A DNA stretch of 64,000 nt from Halomonas urmiana (lineage in GTDB: Bacteria; Pseudomonadota; Gammaproteobacteria; Pseudomonadales; Halomonadaceae), in NCBI RefSeq assembly GCF_005780185.1, contig NZ_VBUI01000010.1, positions 1-64,000 of the forward strand, read 5' to 3'. Both the position numbers and the translations under genes were made by a program. Below, one piece after another: positions 47,558 through 56,145 of the stretch; position 1 is the first letter of the stretch; each line of letters opens with the position of its first letter. The notes below the pieces were generated by a model that did no database searches, was not told where the DNA came from, and saw only the letters and a list, made by a program, of their open reading frames with translations.

Positions 47558-48202
47558 ATGCGCAGCCGACGTATCGCCACCCTGGCGCTGGCCCTGTGCC
47601 TGACCGGCCTGCCCCCGACGGGGCTGGCCCAGGAGTCGGCCTACGCGGGCCGTCAGCCGCTGGACCGCATCGTGGCGGTGGTCAACGAGGGCGCCATCAT
47701 GGCCAGTCAGCTCGAGAACCGCGTCGCCCAGGTCCGCAGTCAGCTCGAGGGCGGCGGGCAGGCGACGCCCCCCGACGCGGTCCTGCGCGAGCAGGTGCTG
47801 GAGCGCATGATCGTCGAGGAGATCCAGCTGCAGATGGCCCGTGAGGCCAACCTGAGCGTCGACGATACCGAGCTCAACCGCCAGGTACGGGCCATCGCCG
47901 AGGGCAACGGCATGACCCTGGAGCAGTTCGCCGATGCGCTCGAGGCCGATGGCCTGTCGCTCGGCGTGGTGCGTGACCAGGTGCGCCGCGAACTGCTGAT
48001 GCGCCAGCTGCAGCAGCGCCGGGTCGCCAGCCGGGTCGACCTCTCCGAGCGTGAGGTGGATCGCTTCGTGGAGCAGCAGGGCGTCAGCCGCGACCAGGCG
48101 CGTCAGGCGCTGTTCCAGCGCAAGGTCAATGCCGAGATGGAGGAGTGGGTCCAGGAGATCCGCAGCCGCGCCTTCGTCGACGATCGCCTCGAGGCGCGCT
48201 GA
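47558..48202 (+). CDS. surA: SurA-type periplasmic chaperone lacking both parvulin domains
   Basis: 214 aa, about half the usual 430. The signal peptide covers about 1-24 (LCLTGLPPTGLA). The SurA N-terminal chaperone domain (DRIVAVVNEGAIMASQLENR onward) runs to about 165. It then passes directly into the SurA C-terminal helix segment (ARQALFQRKVNAEMEEWVQE), with no parvulin PPIase domain between. The frame is intact and both ends look normal, so this is domain loss and not a broken gene. It should still assist outer-membrane proteins, as the N and C parts carry chaperone activity in E. coli. It overlaps pdxA by one base. Confidence 0.9.
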   Translation: MRSRRIATLALALCLTGLPPTGLAQESAYAGRQPLDRIVAVVNEGAIMASQLENRVAQVRSQLEGGGQATPPDAVLREQVLERMIVEEIQLQMAREANLSVDDTELNRQVRAIAEGNGMTLEQFADALEADGLSLGVVRDQVRRELLMRQLQQRRVASRVDLSEREVDRFVEQQGVSRDQARQALFQRKVNAEMEEWVQEIRSRAFVDDRLEAR

Positions 48203-49251
48203 TGTCGCCGGCGGACGCGCCCGTGCTGGCTCTGACCTGCGGCGAGCCGGCGGGCATCGGGCCGGAGCTGGCCGTGATGCTGGCCGCCGACGTGGTCCCC
48301 CCGGCACTGGTGGTGGCGGTAGGCGATCCGGCCCTGCTCGCCGAGCGCGCCGCCATGATCGGTCGCGAGGTCGAGATCCTTGAACTCGCCCGCGACGAGG
48401 CGCCGCCCGCGCCGCGCCGTGGCGTGCTGCCGGTGTGGCCCGTGGCGCTGCGCGCCCCGGCGCGTCCCGGTGAGCTCAATGTCGCCAACGCCGCCCACGT
48501 GCTCGAGACCCTCGACGTGGCGCTGGCCGCCTGTCGCGCCGGCCGCGCGGTCGGCATGGTCACCGCGCCCCTGCACAAGGGGGTGATCCTCGACGCCGGC
48601 CATGCTGGCTTCAGCGGCCACACCGAGTACCTGCGCGACGCCTGCGGGGTCGACGAGGTGGTGATGATGCTGGCCACCGACAGCGCCCTGCATGCCCGCG
48701 AGGCGAGCGGGCAGGGCGGGGCGGCGCTGCGAGTGGCGCTGGCCACCACTCACCTGCCGCTTCGCGAGGTGGCCGATGCCATCACCGGCCCGCGCCTGGC
48801 TCGCCTGCTGAACATCCTGCACGATGACCTGCAACGCTGGTTCGGCGTGGATGCGCCGCGCATCGCCGTCTGCGGCCTCAACCCCCATGCGGGGGAGGGC
48901 GGTCACCTGGGGCGCGAGGAACTGGACACCATCATCCCGGTCCTCGAGGCCCTGCGCGCCGAGGGGCTGACCCTTGACGGCCCCCTGCCGGCCGATACCC
49001 TGTTTACCCCGCGCCATCTCGAGGGCGTCGACGCGGTGCTGGCCATGTATCATGACCAGGGCCTCCCCGTGCTTAAGTACGCCGGTTTCGGTCGCGCCGC
49101 CAACATCACCCTGGGGCTGCCGCTGGTGCGCACCTCGGTGGATCACGGCACCGCGCTGGACCTGGCCGGCCGCGGAGTCGCCGACCCGGGCAGCCTGCGG
49201 GTCGCCGTGGCGTTGGCCGCCGAGATGGCGAGTCGCGGCGGCCGTGGCTAG
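48202..49251 (+). CDS. pdxA: 4-hydroxythreonine-4-phosphate dehydrogenase
   Basis: NAD-dependent enzyme of pyridoxal-5'-phosphate synthesis, 349 aa. It starts LALTCGEPAGIGPELAV. Metal-binding His residues lie in TTHLPLREV, CGLNPHAGEGG and MYHDQGLPVLKY. ATG 48202 shares a base with the surA stop. Its position in the lptD-surA-pdxA-rsmA cluster is conserved. Confidence 0.96.
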   Translation: MSPADAPVLALTCGEPAGIGPELAVMLAADVVPPALVVAVGDPALLAERAAMIGREVEILELARDEAPPAPRRGVLPVWPVALRAPARPGELNVANAAHVLETLDVALAACRAGRAVGMVTAPLHKGVILDAGHAGFSGHTEYLRDACGVDEVVMMLATDSALHAREASGQGGAALRVALATTHLPLREVADAITGPRLARLLNILHDDLQRWFGVDAPRIAVCGLNPHAGEGGHLGREELDTIIPVLEALRAEGLTLDGPLPADTLFTPRHLEGVDAVLAMYHDQGLPVLKYAGFGRAANITLGLPLVRTSVDHGTALDLAGRGVADPGSLRVAVALAAEMASRGGRG

Positions 49252-49283
49252 ACGAGACGTCCAGCCGTTCGAGGGGCGCCGGG

Positions 49284-49369
49284 GATAGACCGAGGCGGAG
49301 GTCCGATGCCAGGGAAGGCATCGGTAGCGTACAGGGAGGGTTCCACAGCGCCTCCGTAAACGGTCTATC
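49284..49369 (+). ncRNA. Unidentified structured RNA-like element between pdxA and rsmA
   Basis: 86 bp enclosed by a perfect 9-bp pair GATAGACCG (49284-49292) with CGGTCTATC (49361-49369). Inside, CGGAGG (49296-49301) pairs with CCTCCG (49351-49356), and CCGATGCC (49303-49310) with GGCATCGG (49317-49324), loop AGGGAA. That gives a closing stem, a second stem and a perfect side hairpin, with a single-stranded stretch 49325-49350. No T tract follows, so it is not a simple terminator. It ends 67 bp before rsmA. I cannot match it to a known RNA class; a leader element or a small inverted-repeat insertion are both possible. Confidence 0.5.
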
Positions 49370-49436
49370 GCCGGGTCAGCCCCGACACGGCGGCGATGCG
49401 ACAGTGAGAATCTCAAGAGACATAAGGACACCCCGA

Positions 49437-50255
49437 ATGGCATCCCGCCCCCCGGTTCATCAGGCCCGCAAGCGCTTCGGCCAGAACTTCCTGCGCGACT
49501 ACGGCGTCATCTCGCGCATCGTGCGTGCCATCGGCCCTCGTCCCGGCGACCGGCTGGTCGAGATCGGCCCGGGCCAGGGCGCCCTGACCGAGCCCCTGCT
49601 CGAGGCCGCCGACGGCCACCTCGAGGTGATCGAGCTCGACCGCGACCTGATCCCCGGGCTGCGGGTGCAGTTCTTCGACAAGCCGGGCTTCATCATCCAC
49701 GAGGGCGACGCCCTGAAGGTGGACTTCCGGGAATTGCGAGGCGACGGCCCGGCGCTGCGCGTGGTGGGCAACCTGCCCTATAACATCTCCACGCCGCTGA
49801 TCGTCCACCTGCTCCAGGCCGGCGAGGCCGTGGCCGACATGCACTTCATGCTGCAGAAGGAGGTGGTCGAGCGGCTGGCCGCCGCGCCGGGCGGCCCCGA
49901 CTGGGGGCGGCTGTCGGTGATGGCGCAGTATCACTGCCGCGTCGACGCCCTGTTCACCGTGCCGCCGGAGGCCTTCGTGCCCCGGCCCAAGGTCGACTCG
50001 GCGATTGTGCGCCTCACGCCCCATGAGACTCTGCCTCATCCGGCCCGCGACGAGGCGCTGCTCTTCGACCTGGTGCGCCAGGCCTTCGGCCAGCGGCGCA
50101 AGACCCTGCGCAACAACCTCAAGGGGCGCATCGATGCCGCGGCCCTCGAGACGCTGGGCATCGACCCGGGGCGGCGCCCCCAGACGCTGGACGTCGAGGA
50201 GTTCGTGCGCATCGCCAACCACCTGGCCGCGGCCGGGGAAGGAGAAGTCTCATGA
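49437..50255 (+). CDS. rsmA: 16S rRNA (adenine1518-N6/adenine1519-N6)-dimethyltransferase
   Basis: 272 aa KsgA-type methyltransferase acting late in 30S assembly. It opens KRFGQNFLRDYGVISRIV; motif I is VEIGPGQGALTEPLL and motif IV is NLPYNISTPLI. ATG 49437 has AAGGA (49424-49428) at good distance; an upstream in-frame ATG lacks support. The stop overlaps apaG (ATGA). Confidence 0.97.
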   Translation: MASRPPVHQARKRFGQNFLRDYGVISRIVRAIGPRPGDRLVEIGPGQGALTEPLLEAADGHLEVIELDRDLIPGLRVQFFDKPGFIIHEGDALKVDFRELRGDGPALRVVGNLPYNISTPLIVHLLQAGEAVADMHFMLQKEVVERLAAAPGGPDWGRLSVMAQYHCRVDALFTVPPEAFVPRPKVDSAIVRLTPHETLPHPARDEALLFDLVRQAFGQRRKTLRNNLKGRIDAAALETLGIDPGRRPQTLDVEEFVRIANHLAAAGEGEVS

Positions 50256-50650
50256 CGCCGACGATGCCCGAGGGGCTCGAGGAGGCCATCCGCGTCGACG
50301 TGGCGCCGGACTTCCGCCTGGACGAGTCCGACCCCGACGAGCAGCGCTTCGTCTTCAGCTATACCGTCACCGTGCACAACGCCTCCGACCACAGCGTCCA
50401 GCTGCTCGCCCGCTACTGGAAGATCACCCAGGGCAGCGGCAAGGTGCAGGAGGTGCGCGGCAAGGGGGTGGTCGGCCAGCAGCCGCTGATCGGCCCCGGC
50501 CAAAGCTTCCGCTACACCAGCCGGGCGATTCTCGACGGCCCGGTGGGGGTAATGGAGGGCGCCTACACCTGCGTCGATGCCGCCAGCCAGCGCCCCTTCG
50601 AGGTGGCGGTCTCTCCCTTCCGACTGGCCGGGCCCAACCAGGTACACTAG
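50252..50650 (+). CDS. apaG: ApaG protein
   Basis: 132 aa, single immunoglobulin-like (FnIII/ApaG) domain; the glycine-rich loop GKGVVGQQPLIGPGQSF is typical. The biochemical role is unresolved, though it has been linked to Co2+ resistance. ATG within the rsmA stop; apaH follows after 31 bp, as in E. coli. Confidence 0.95.
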   Translation: MTPTMPEGLEEAIRVDVAPDFRLDESDPDEQRFVFSYTVTVHNASDHSVQLLARYWKITQGSGKVQEVRGKGVVGQQPLIGPGQSFRYTSRAILDGPVGVMEGAYTCVDAASQRPFEVAVSPFRLAGPNQVH

Positions 50651-50681
50651 ATCCCGTGACACGCACCGCAACGGAGCCGAC

Positions 50682-51503
50682 ATGACTACCTATGCCATCG
50701 GCGACCTGCAGGGTTGCCACGCGGAGTTCGTCGCCCTGCTCGAGCGGCTCGACTTCGACCCGCGCCGCGACCGGCTGTGGCTCGCCGGCGACCTGGTCAA
50801 CCGCGGCCCGGGGTCGCTCGCCTGCCTGCGCGAGGCGATGGCGCTGGGCGAGGCCGCAAGCGTCGTGCTCGGCAACCACGACCTGCACCTGCTGGCGGTG
50901 GCCCGGGGCGGTGCCCGGGAGAACCGCAAGGACACCCTGGCGCCGATCCTCGGCGCTCCGGACCGCGAGCGCCTGCTCGACTGGCTGCAGACGCGCCCGC
51001 TGCTGGTGCGTCGAACCTCCGCGGCGCAGGGCGAGACCGTCATGACCCACGCCGGCCTGCTGCCCCAGTGGCCAGTGGAGCAGGCCGCTGGCCTCGCTGT
51101 CGAGGCCGAGGCGCGCCTCGCTGGCGAGGGGGCCGGCGCCTTCCTCGAGGCGATGTACGGCAACGAGCCGGCCTGCTGGCGCGATGATCTCGACGGTATC
51201 CCGCGGCTGAGGATGATCGTCAACGTCTTCACCCGCATGCGCTTCCTCGACGCCGCGGGCTGCCTCGATTTCGCCGCCAAGGAGGGGCTCGACCGCGCCC
51301 CGGCGGGCTTCGCCCCCTGGTTCCAGTACCCGCGACAGGACGATCCCTGGCTGCTGTTCGGCCACTGGGCGGCGCTCGAGGGCGAGACGCCCGATAGCCG
51401 CGTGCGCGCCGAGGCGCTGGATACCGGCTGCGTCTGGGGTCGCCGGCTGACCGCCCTGGACCTCGAGAGCGGCCGGCGCATCAGCGTGCCGAGCCGGCAG
51501 TGA
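50682..51503 (+). CDS. apaH: Symmetrical bis(5'-nucleosyl)-tetraphosphatase
   Basis: 273 aa metallophosphatase that splits Ap4A into two ADP and can remove Np4 caps from RNA. Metal motifs: GDLQGCHAEF, LAGDLVNRGPGSLACL, LGNHDLHLL, and later His in MTHAGLLPQW. ATG 50682 is set by the MTTYAIGD start. Last of the lptD-apaH cluster, 37 bp before glpE. Confidence 0.96.
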   Translation: MTTYAIGDLQGCHAEFVALLERLDFDPRRDRLWLAGDLVNRGPGSLACLREAMALGEAASVVLGNHDLHLLAVARGGARENRKDTLAPILGAPDRERLLDWLQTRPLLVRRTSAAQGETVMTHAGLLPQWPVEQAAGLAVEAEARLAGEGAGAFLEAMYGNEPACWRDDLDGIPRLRMIVNVFTRMRFLDAAGCLDFAAKEGLDRAPAGFAPWFQYPRQDDPWLLFGHWAALEGETPDSRVRAEALDTGCVWGRRLTALDLESGRRISVPSRQ

Positions 51504-51540
51504 ACCGATCGAGACGATCCCCGACGACGAGAGACCTGTC

Positions 51541-51870
51541 ATGACCACCGCTCCCTTCTACCACCTCGACATTCCCGCCCTGGCCGACTGGCTCGAGGGC
51601 GACTCGCCCCTCACCCTGGTCGATATCCGCGACCCCCAGAGCTTCGCCCAGGGGCGCGTGCCCGGCAGCCAGCGCCTGGGCAACGATACCGTCGAGGCCT
51701 TCCTCGGCGAGGCCCCGCGCCAGCCCCCCCTGGTGGTGATCTGCTATCACGGCCACTCCAGCCAGCAGGCGGCGGCCTGGCTGGCCGGCCAGGGCTTCGC
51801 CGAGGTCTACAGCCTCGATGGCGGCTTCACCGACTGGCAGCATCGCCACCCCGACCGCGTGGAGCGCTGA
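51541..51870 (+). CDS. glpE: Thiosulfate sulfurtransferase GlpE
   Basis: 109 aa single-domain rhodanese. The active-site Cys68 lies in CYHGHSSQQAAAWL, the GlpE loop. It transfers sulfane sulfur from thiosulfate to cyanide or dithiols. It lies between apaH and cca on the same strand, with 3 bp to cca. No glp regulon gene is nearby. Confidence 0.95.
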   Translation: MTTAPFYHLDIPALADWLEGDSPLTLVDIRDPQSFAQGRVPGSQRLGNDTVEAFLGEAPRQPPLVVICYHGHSSQQAAAWLAGQGFAEVYSLDGGFTDWQHRHPDRVER

Positions 51871-51873
51871 GCC

Positions 51874-53028
51874 ATGAGCGCGAGCGACGACCGTCACCTC
51901 GAGGGTCTCGAGGTCTATCGCGTCGGCGGGGCGGTGCGCGATGCCCGCCTGGGTTGGCCGGTCAAGGACACCGACTGGGTGGTGGTCGGCACTACCGCCG
52001 AGGAGATGCAGCGGCGGGGCTTCAAACCGGTGGGGCGTGACTTCCCGGTCTTCCTGCACCCAGTGAGTCATGAGGAGTTCGCCCTGGCGCGCACCGAGCG
52101 CAAGTCGGGCCACGGCTACACCGGCTTCGTGGTGCATGCGAGCCCCGAGGTCACCCTCGAGGATGACCTGGCGCGGCGCGACCTGACCATCAACGCCATG
52201 GCCGAGACCCCCGAGGGCGCGCTGGTCGACCCCTACGGGGGGCTCGCCGACCTTGAGGCGCGTCGGCTGCGCCACGTCTCGCCGGCCTTCGTCGAGGATC
52301 CGCTGCGGGTGCTGCGTACGGCGCGCTTTTTGGCCCGCTATGCGGGGCTCGGCTTCGTCATCGCCGAGGAGACTCGCACGCTGATGCGCTCGCTGGCGGC
52401 GAGCGGCGAGCTTGAGCACCTGGTGGCTGAGCGAGTCTGGACGGAGACCGAGAAGGCGCTCTCCGAGCCCTGGCCGGAGGTCTACTTTCAGGTGCTGGCG
52501 GCATGCGGAGCGCTCGCCGTGCTGATGCCGGAGCTGGCCGAGGATGACGCGGACCTCGATGCGGCGCTGGGGCGCCTGCATCGGCTGCCCGAGGACATCG
52601 AGGCCGAGGCACAGGTGCGCTGGCGCTGGGCACGCCTGGTCGAGCATCTGGGCGACGACGAGCGTGGGACGCTGTCCGAACGGCTGCGCCTGCCGCGGGC
52701 GCATCGCGAGCTGGCCACCCAGGCGGCCAGAACCCGGGCCCTGTGCCGACGGGTCGCGACCAACGGACTATGCGGGGCGCAGGTGATGCGCTGGCTCGAC
52801 GGCATCGATGCGTGGCGCCGCGGCGACCGGGTGGCGCCGCTGATCAGCCTGGTGAGCCTGGACGCCCCGTCGCTGGCCGAGGACCTGGCCCTGGCCTGGC
52901 GGCTGGCGGCGCAGATCCTGCCCAAGGCGCTGGTGGCGGAGGGCTATCAGGGGCGCGAGCTTGGCGAGGAGTTGGCACGGCGACGCTGGGAGGCCATCGA
53001 AGGGGCGCTCGCCGACCCCGGGGCATGA
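51874..53028 (+). CDS. cca: CCA tRNA nucleotidyltransferase
   Basis: 384 aa class II enzyme that adds or repairs the 3' CCA of tRNA. The nucleotidyltransferase head has [20 protein letters not shown] and [28 protein letters not shown] is the neck. It is shorter than E. coli Cca (412 aa) and lacks the H-x-H / HD phosphohydrolase signature, so the extra phosphatase activity of the multifunctional type is not expected. All tRNAs seen here encode CCA, so its role would be repair. Confidence 0.95.
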   Translation: MSASDDRHLEGLEVYRVGGAVRDARLGWPVKDTDWVVVGTTAEEMQRRGFKPVGRDFPVFLHPVSHEEFALARTERKSGHGYTGFVVHASPEVTLEDDLARRDLTINAMAETPEGALVDPYGGLADLEARRLRHVSPAFVEDPLRVLRTARFLARYAGLGFVIAEETRTLMRSLAASGELEHLVAERVWTETEKALSEPWPEVYFQVLAACGALAVLMPELAEDDADLDAALGRLHRLPEDIEAEAQVRWRWARLVEHLGDDERGTLSERLRLPRAHRELATQAARTRALCRRVATNGLCGAQVMRWLDGIDAWRRGDRVAPLISLVSLDAPSLAEDLALAWRLAAQILPKALVAEGYQGRELGEELARRRWEAIEGALADPGA

Positions 53029-53043
53029 CCCGGGCGGGCTGGG

Positions 53044-53565
53044 CTACTTCTCCGCGCGGGAAAGCCACCGTCCCTGCCAGGTGAAATCCACCGGCCAGAG
53101 GCGCTGTTCGCCGGACGCGAAGCGAGCCCAGTGGTCGCGATAGGTCGCGCCGGTGAGGGGGTGGCGTGCGTCGGGCAGCAGCTCGGCCAGCGGCTGGAGC
53201 ACGAAGGCGTGATGCAGGATCTCGCCGCGGGGCAGCTCGACACCGTCATGGTGGCCGCTGAGCGCGCCCACGGTGAGCAGGTCGATGTCCAGGGTTCGCG
53301 GACTGAACTTGGGCACGTCCTTGCGCCGGCCGTGGGCGAACTCCAGGCGCTTGCACCAGGCCTGCAGCTCGCCCACCGAGCGTTCGCTCTCGAAGGCTAC
53401 CACCAGGTTGTAGAAGTTACGGCCGTCCTCGAAGCCCACGGGCTCGCTCTCGAAGATCCGCGATATGGCGAGCCGGCCGAAGGCCTCCTCCATCGCGTCC
53501 AAGCAGGCCAGGACGTGATGCTCGCGCTCGATGTTGCTGCCGATGCTGACGGTGACCCGGGCCAT
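53044..53565 (-). CDS. folK: 2-amino-4-hydroxy-6-hydroxymethyldihydropteridine pyrophosphokinase
   Basis: 173 aa HPPK of folate synthesis. SIGSNIEREHHVLACL is the start of the family fold, and FSPRTLDIDLLTVG carries the Mg-binding Asp pair. It overlaps folB by one base (TGATG on the minus strand). The convergent cca stop is 15 bp away. Confidence 0.95.
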   Translation of the reverse strand: MARVTVSIGSNIEREHHVLACLDAMEEAFGRLAISRIFESEPVGFEDGRNFYNLVVAFESERSVGELQAWCKRLEFAHGRRKDVPKFSPRTLDIDLLTVGALSGHHDGVELPRGEILHHAFVLQPLAELLPDARHPLTGATYRDHWARFASGEQRLWPVDFTWQGRWLSRAEK

Positions 53566-53930
53566 CAGGCGTCTCCTGGTCGGGAGCCGCGCGCGATGGC
53601 GACACCTACCGCGCTGGCTGCGGCCACGGCCCCGGGCTTGCGCACGGTCAGGCGCAGCCAGGCGATGGCGAACTCGGCGCGCAGGGTCTCGGCTAGGCGC
53701 TCGGCGAAGGTCTCCACCAGGGCAAACTGATGCTCCCCGGCGAAGCCGGCGATACGCTTGCTGATGGCGGCGTAGTCCAGGGTCTGGGCGATGTCGTCGC
53801 CCGCGGCGGCGGGGCGGATGTCGGTGCCCAACTCGAGATCGAGGCGCAGCGTCTGGGTGATGGTGCGCTCCCAGTCGTAGACGCCGATCACGGTGTCTAC
53901 CTCGAGCGCGTCGATCAGCACAAGATCCAT
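53565..53930 (-). CDS. folB: Dihydroneopterin aldolase
   Basis: 121 aa. It cleaves 7,8-dihydroneopterin in folate synthesis, directly before the FolK step. ALEVDTVIGVYDWER is the N-terminal signature, with VETFAERLAE later. ATG 53930 is preferred over an upstream in-frame codon at 54038. Divergent from plsY, 180 bp. Confidence 0.93.
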   Translation of the reverse strand: MDLVLIDALEVDTVIGVYDWERTITQTLRLDLELGTDIRPAAAGDDIAQTLDYAAISKRIAGFAGEHQFALVETFAERLAETLRAEFAIAWLRLTVRKPGAVAAASAVGVAIARGSRPGDA

Positions 53931-54110
53931 CGGGGCTCCCCGGTCGGTGGTGGTGGCGGACCTGGTTGATGCGCACAGGATAGGCGAGGCTCCGCCTGCT
54001 GGCGCCCGATTGTACGCCAGCGCGCTCCCGGGCGACACCGCGAGCGGCAGGCCTGTCGTCCCTGGCCCCTGGCTGGCAGAATCGAGGCATTATCCCGGAG
54101 GAGCCCGCCC

Positions 54111-54698
54111 GTGGAGGTGCCACTCGACCTCATCCTGCCGCTGATGGCGATCGGCTATCTCAGCGGCACCTGGCTCGGCGCCCTCGCGGTGTGTCGGTGG
54201 GCCGGCGTGGGCGACCCGCGGCTCGCCGGCTCGGCCAATCCGGGGTTTTCCAACGTGCTGCGCCTGCATGGCCCGCGCCTCGCCCTAGCCACCCTGCTCG
54301 TCGACGTGATCAAGGGCATGCCGGTGCTGTGGCTCGCCATGGGGTATGGTCTGCCGCCCTGGGGGCTGGGGCTCGTCGGGCTCGGCGTGCTGCTGGGGCA
54401 TGCCTATCCGGCCTGGCACCGCTTTCGCGGTGGCAAGGGGGTGGCCAGCGCCTTCGGCGTGATGCTGGTCCTCACACCCTGGGTGGCGCTCTGCTGCGCC
54501 GGGCTCTGGACCCTGCTGGCCTGGCGGGTGCGTACCGCGGCCGTGGCGTCGCTGGCCAGCGCCGCCATGGCGCCGCTGGCCAGCATCTGGCTGGCGCCGG
54601 AGTTCGTGGGGGTGGTGATGGTCTTCACGCTGTTGGTGTTCGGGCGCCACGTGCTCAATATCCGCCGGCTCGGGCGCGGCAGTGAGCCGCCTCTCTAA
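54111..54698 (+). CDS. plsY: Glycerol-3-phosphate acyltransferase PlsY
   Basis: 195 aa with about five to six membrane helices. It acylates glycerol-3-phosphate from acyl-phosphate, starting phospholipid synthesis. Motifs: GSANPGFSNVLRLHG, LGHAYPAWHRFRGGKGVA and RHVLNIRRLGRG. GTG start behind CGGAGGAG. Its TAA stop is formed by the first bases of the dispersed repeat, copy B. Confidence 0.94.
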   Translation: MEVPLDLILPLMAIGYLSGTWLGALAVCRWAGVGDPRLAGSANPGFSNVLRLHGPRLALATLLVDVIKGMPVLWLAMGYGLPPWGLGLVGLGVLLGHAYPAWHRFRGGKGVASAFGVMLVLTPWVALCCAGLWTLLAWRVRTAAVASLASAAMAPLASIWLAPEFVGVVMVFTLLVFGRHVLNIRRLGRGSEPPL

Positions 54699-54847
54699 GC
54701 TGGAAGCTTGAAGAGCGTCGCTTCGCTCCTGGAAGCTTGAAGAGCCGGGCTATGCCCGGAGCTGAAACCCTTCAGCTGTAAGCAGGAAGAAAAACCCTGA
54801 CTCCAAGGCTGGTGACATCATGGTGCTGCCTTCCAGCTTCCAGCTTA
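54696..54847. repeat. Dispersed inverted-repeat element, copy B (REP/MITE-like)
   Basis: 152 bp between the convergent plsY and tsaD. Left end TAAGCTGGAAGCTTGAAG and right end CTTCCAGCTTCCAGCTTA are near-perfect inverted copies. The interior resembles copy A (AAGAGCGTCGCTTCGCTCCTGGAAGC; CCCTGACTCC; CATCA; CTGCCTTCC) but is about 44 bp longer, with an extra hairpin GCCGGGCTATGCCCGG. As in copy A, the first and last three bases are the TAA stops of both flanking genes. Confidence 0.8.
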
Positions 54848-55879
54848 CGGCTCCCGAAGGGTGTCCATGGGCCAGCGCGGCACCGCCTTCATGATGCCGG
54901 TCTCGTCACGCTCGCCGGCCAGCAGGCGCTGGGCCCCCACATAGGCAATCATCGCCCCGTTGTCGGTGCAGAAGCGGCCGCGCGGGTAGTAGGCCCGGGC
55001 GTCGCGCTTGGTGCATTCGCGCTCGAGCCGCTCGCGCAGCCGCACGTTGGCGCTCACGCCGCCGGCGACCACCAGACGCTTGAGGCCCGTCTGGTCGAGG
55101 GCGCGGCGGCACTTGATCACCAGGGTGTCGACCACCGCCTCCTCGAAGGCGCGGGCCACGTCGGCGCGGGCCTGGTCGTCGAGCTCGTCGGCGCGCTCCA
55201 GCTGGCGGATGGCGGTCAGGGTGTGGGTCTTGAGCCCCGAGAAGCTGAAGTCCAGCCCCGGGCGGTCGGTCATGGGCCGCGGGAAACGGAGCCGACCGGG
55301 GTCGCCCTGCTCGGCCAGGCGCGCCACCTGGGGGCCGCCGGGGTAGGCGAGCCCGAGCATCTTGGCCGCCTTGTCGAAGGCCTCGCCTGCGGCGTCGTCC
55401 ACCGACTCGCCGAGCAGGCGATAGCGGCCCAGCCCCCGCACCTCGACCAGCTGGGTGTGGCCGCCGGAGACCAGCAGCGCCACGAAGGGGAAGCCGGGCG
55501 GCGCGTCCTCCAGCATGGGCGCCAGTAGGTGGCCCTCCATGTGGTGGACGCCGAGCACCGGGATGTCCAGCGCCCGGGCCATGCCGTGGGCGGTGCTGGC
55601 GCCGACCATCAGTGCGCCGACCAGGCCGGGGCCGGCGGTGTAGGCGATGGCGTCGAGTTCGCCGCGCGACAGGCCGGCGTCGTCCAGCACCTGCTGGATC
55701 AGTGGCAGCAGCCGGCGCGTGTGGTCGCGGGAGGCGAGCTCCGGCACCACGCCGCCGTACTCGGCGTGCATGGCGATCTGGCTGTAGAGGGCGTCGGCGA
55801 CGAGGCCGCGCCCGGTCCCGGTGTCGAAGATGGCGACGCCGGTCTCGTCGCAGGAGGTCTCGATGCCCAGTACGCGCAT
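54845..55879 (-). CDS. tsaD: tRNA N6-adenosine threonylcarbamoyltransferase
   Basis: 344 aa ASKHA-fold enzyme that, with TsaB/TsaE, attaches threonylcarbamoyl to A37 of ANN-decoding tRNAs. It starts [30 protein letters not shown] holds the metal histidines; [10 protein letters not shown] and [10 protein letters not shown] follow. A TAGAAT at 55911-55916 on the minus strand is a plausible -10. Divergent from rpsU, the order conserved across gammaproteobacteria. Confidence 0.97.
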   Translation of the reverse strand: MRVLGIETSCDETGVAIFDTGTGRGLVADALYSQIAMHAEYGGVVPELASRDHTRRLLPLIQQVLDDAGLSRGELDAIAYTAGPGLVGALMVGASTAHGMARALDIPVLGVHHMEGHLLAPMLEDAPPGFPFVALLVSGGHTQLVEVRGLGRYRLLGESVDDAAGEAFDKAAKMLGLAYPGGPQVARLAEQGDPGRLRFPRPMTDRPGLDFSFSGLKTHTLTAIRQLERADELDDQARADVARAFEEAVVDTLVIKCRRALDQTGLKRLVVAGGVSANVRLRERLERECTKRDARAYYPRGRFCTDNGAMIAYVGAQRLLAGERDETGIMKAVPRWPMDTLREP

Positions 55880-55951
55880 GATATCGGCTCGGTAATGCGT
55901 GGATGGCGGCATTCTACGCATTTTGCCCCCTGTCGGCAGCAGGGAAACGAT

Positions 55952-55980
55952 TTGCACGAGCTCGGTCGGACGACTAGAAT
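55952..55980 (+). promoter_or_regulatory. Promoter of rpsU-dnaG-rpoD
   Basis: TTGCAC (55952-55957), a 17-bp spacer and TAGAAT (55975-55980). The predicted start near 55987 leaves a leader of about 159 bases. A perfect small hairpin CTGGGT / ACCCAG (55997-56013) lies near its 5' end. Confidence 0.78.
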
Positions 55981-56145
55981 GTTGTCCGCTGTAAGACTGG
56001 GTCGTGCACCCAGGGGCCATTCCCCGCGTATTCACGCATCGTTCCGGTTCGCCTGGCGATCTCGGAGCGTGTTTCGTGGTGGTAACAGACCCCGCCGGTG
56101 TGCGTACAAACCGAACTCAAGTTACCCAAGGTAGGTGAGTGCTTA

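Noticed and set aside
49325..49400. Possible cobalamin or other known riboswitch between pdxA and rsmA
   Set aside because: Short strings such as CCTCCGTAAACGGT and GGTCAGCC look vaguely like cobalamin riboswitch boxes, but the order, the conserved GCCACTG box and the B12 context are missing.
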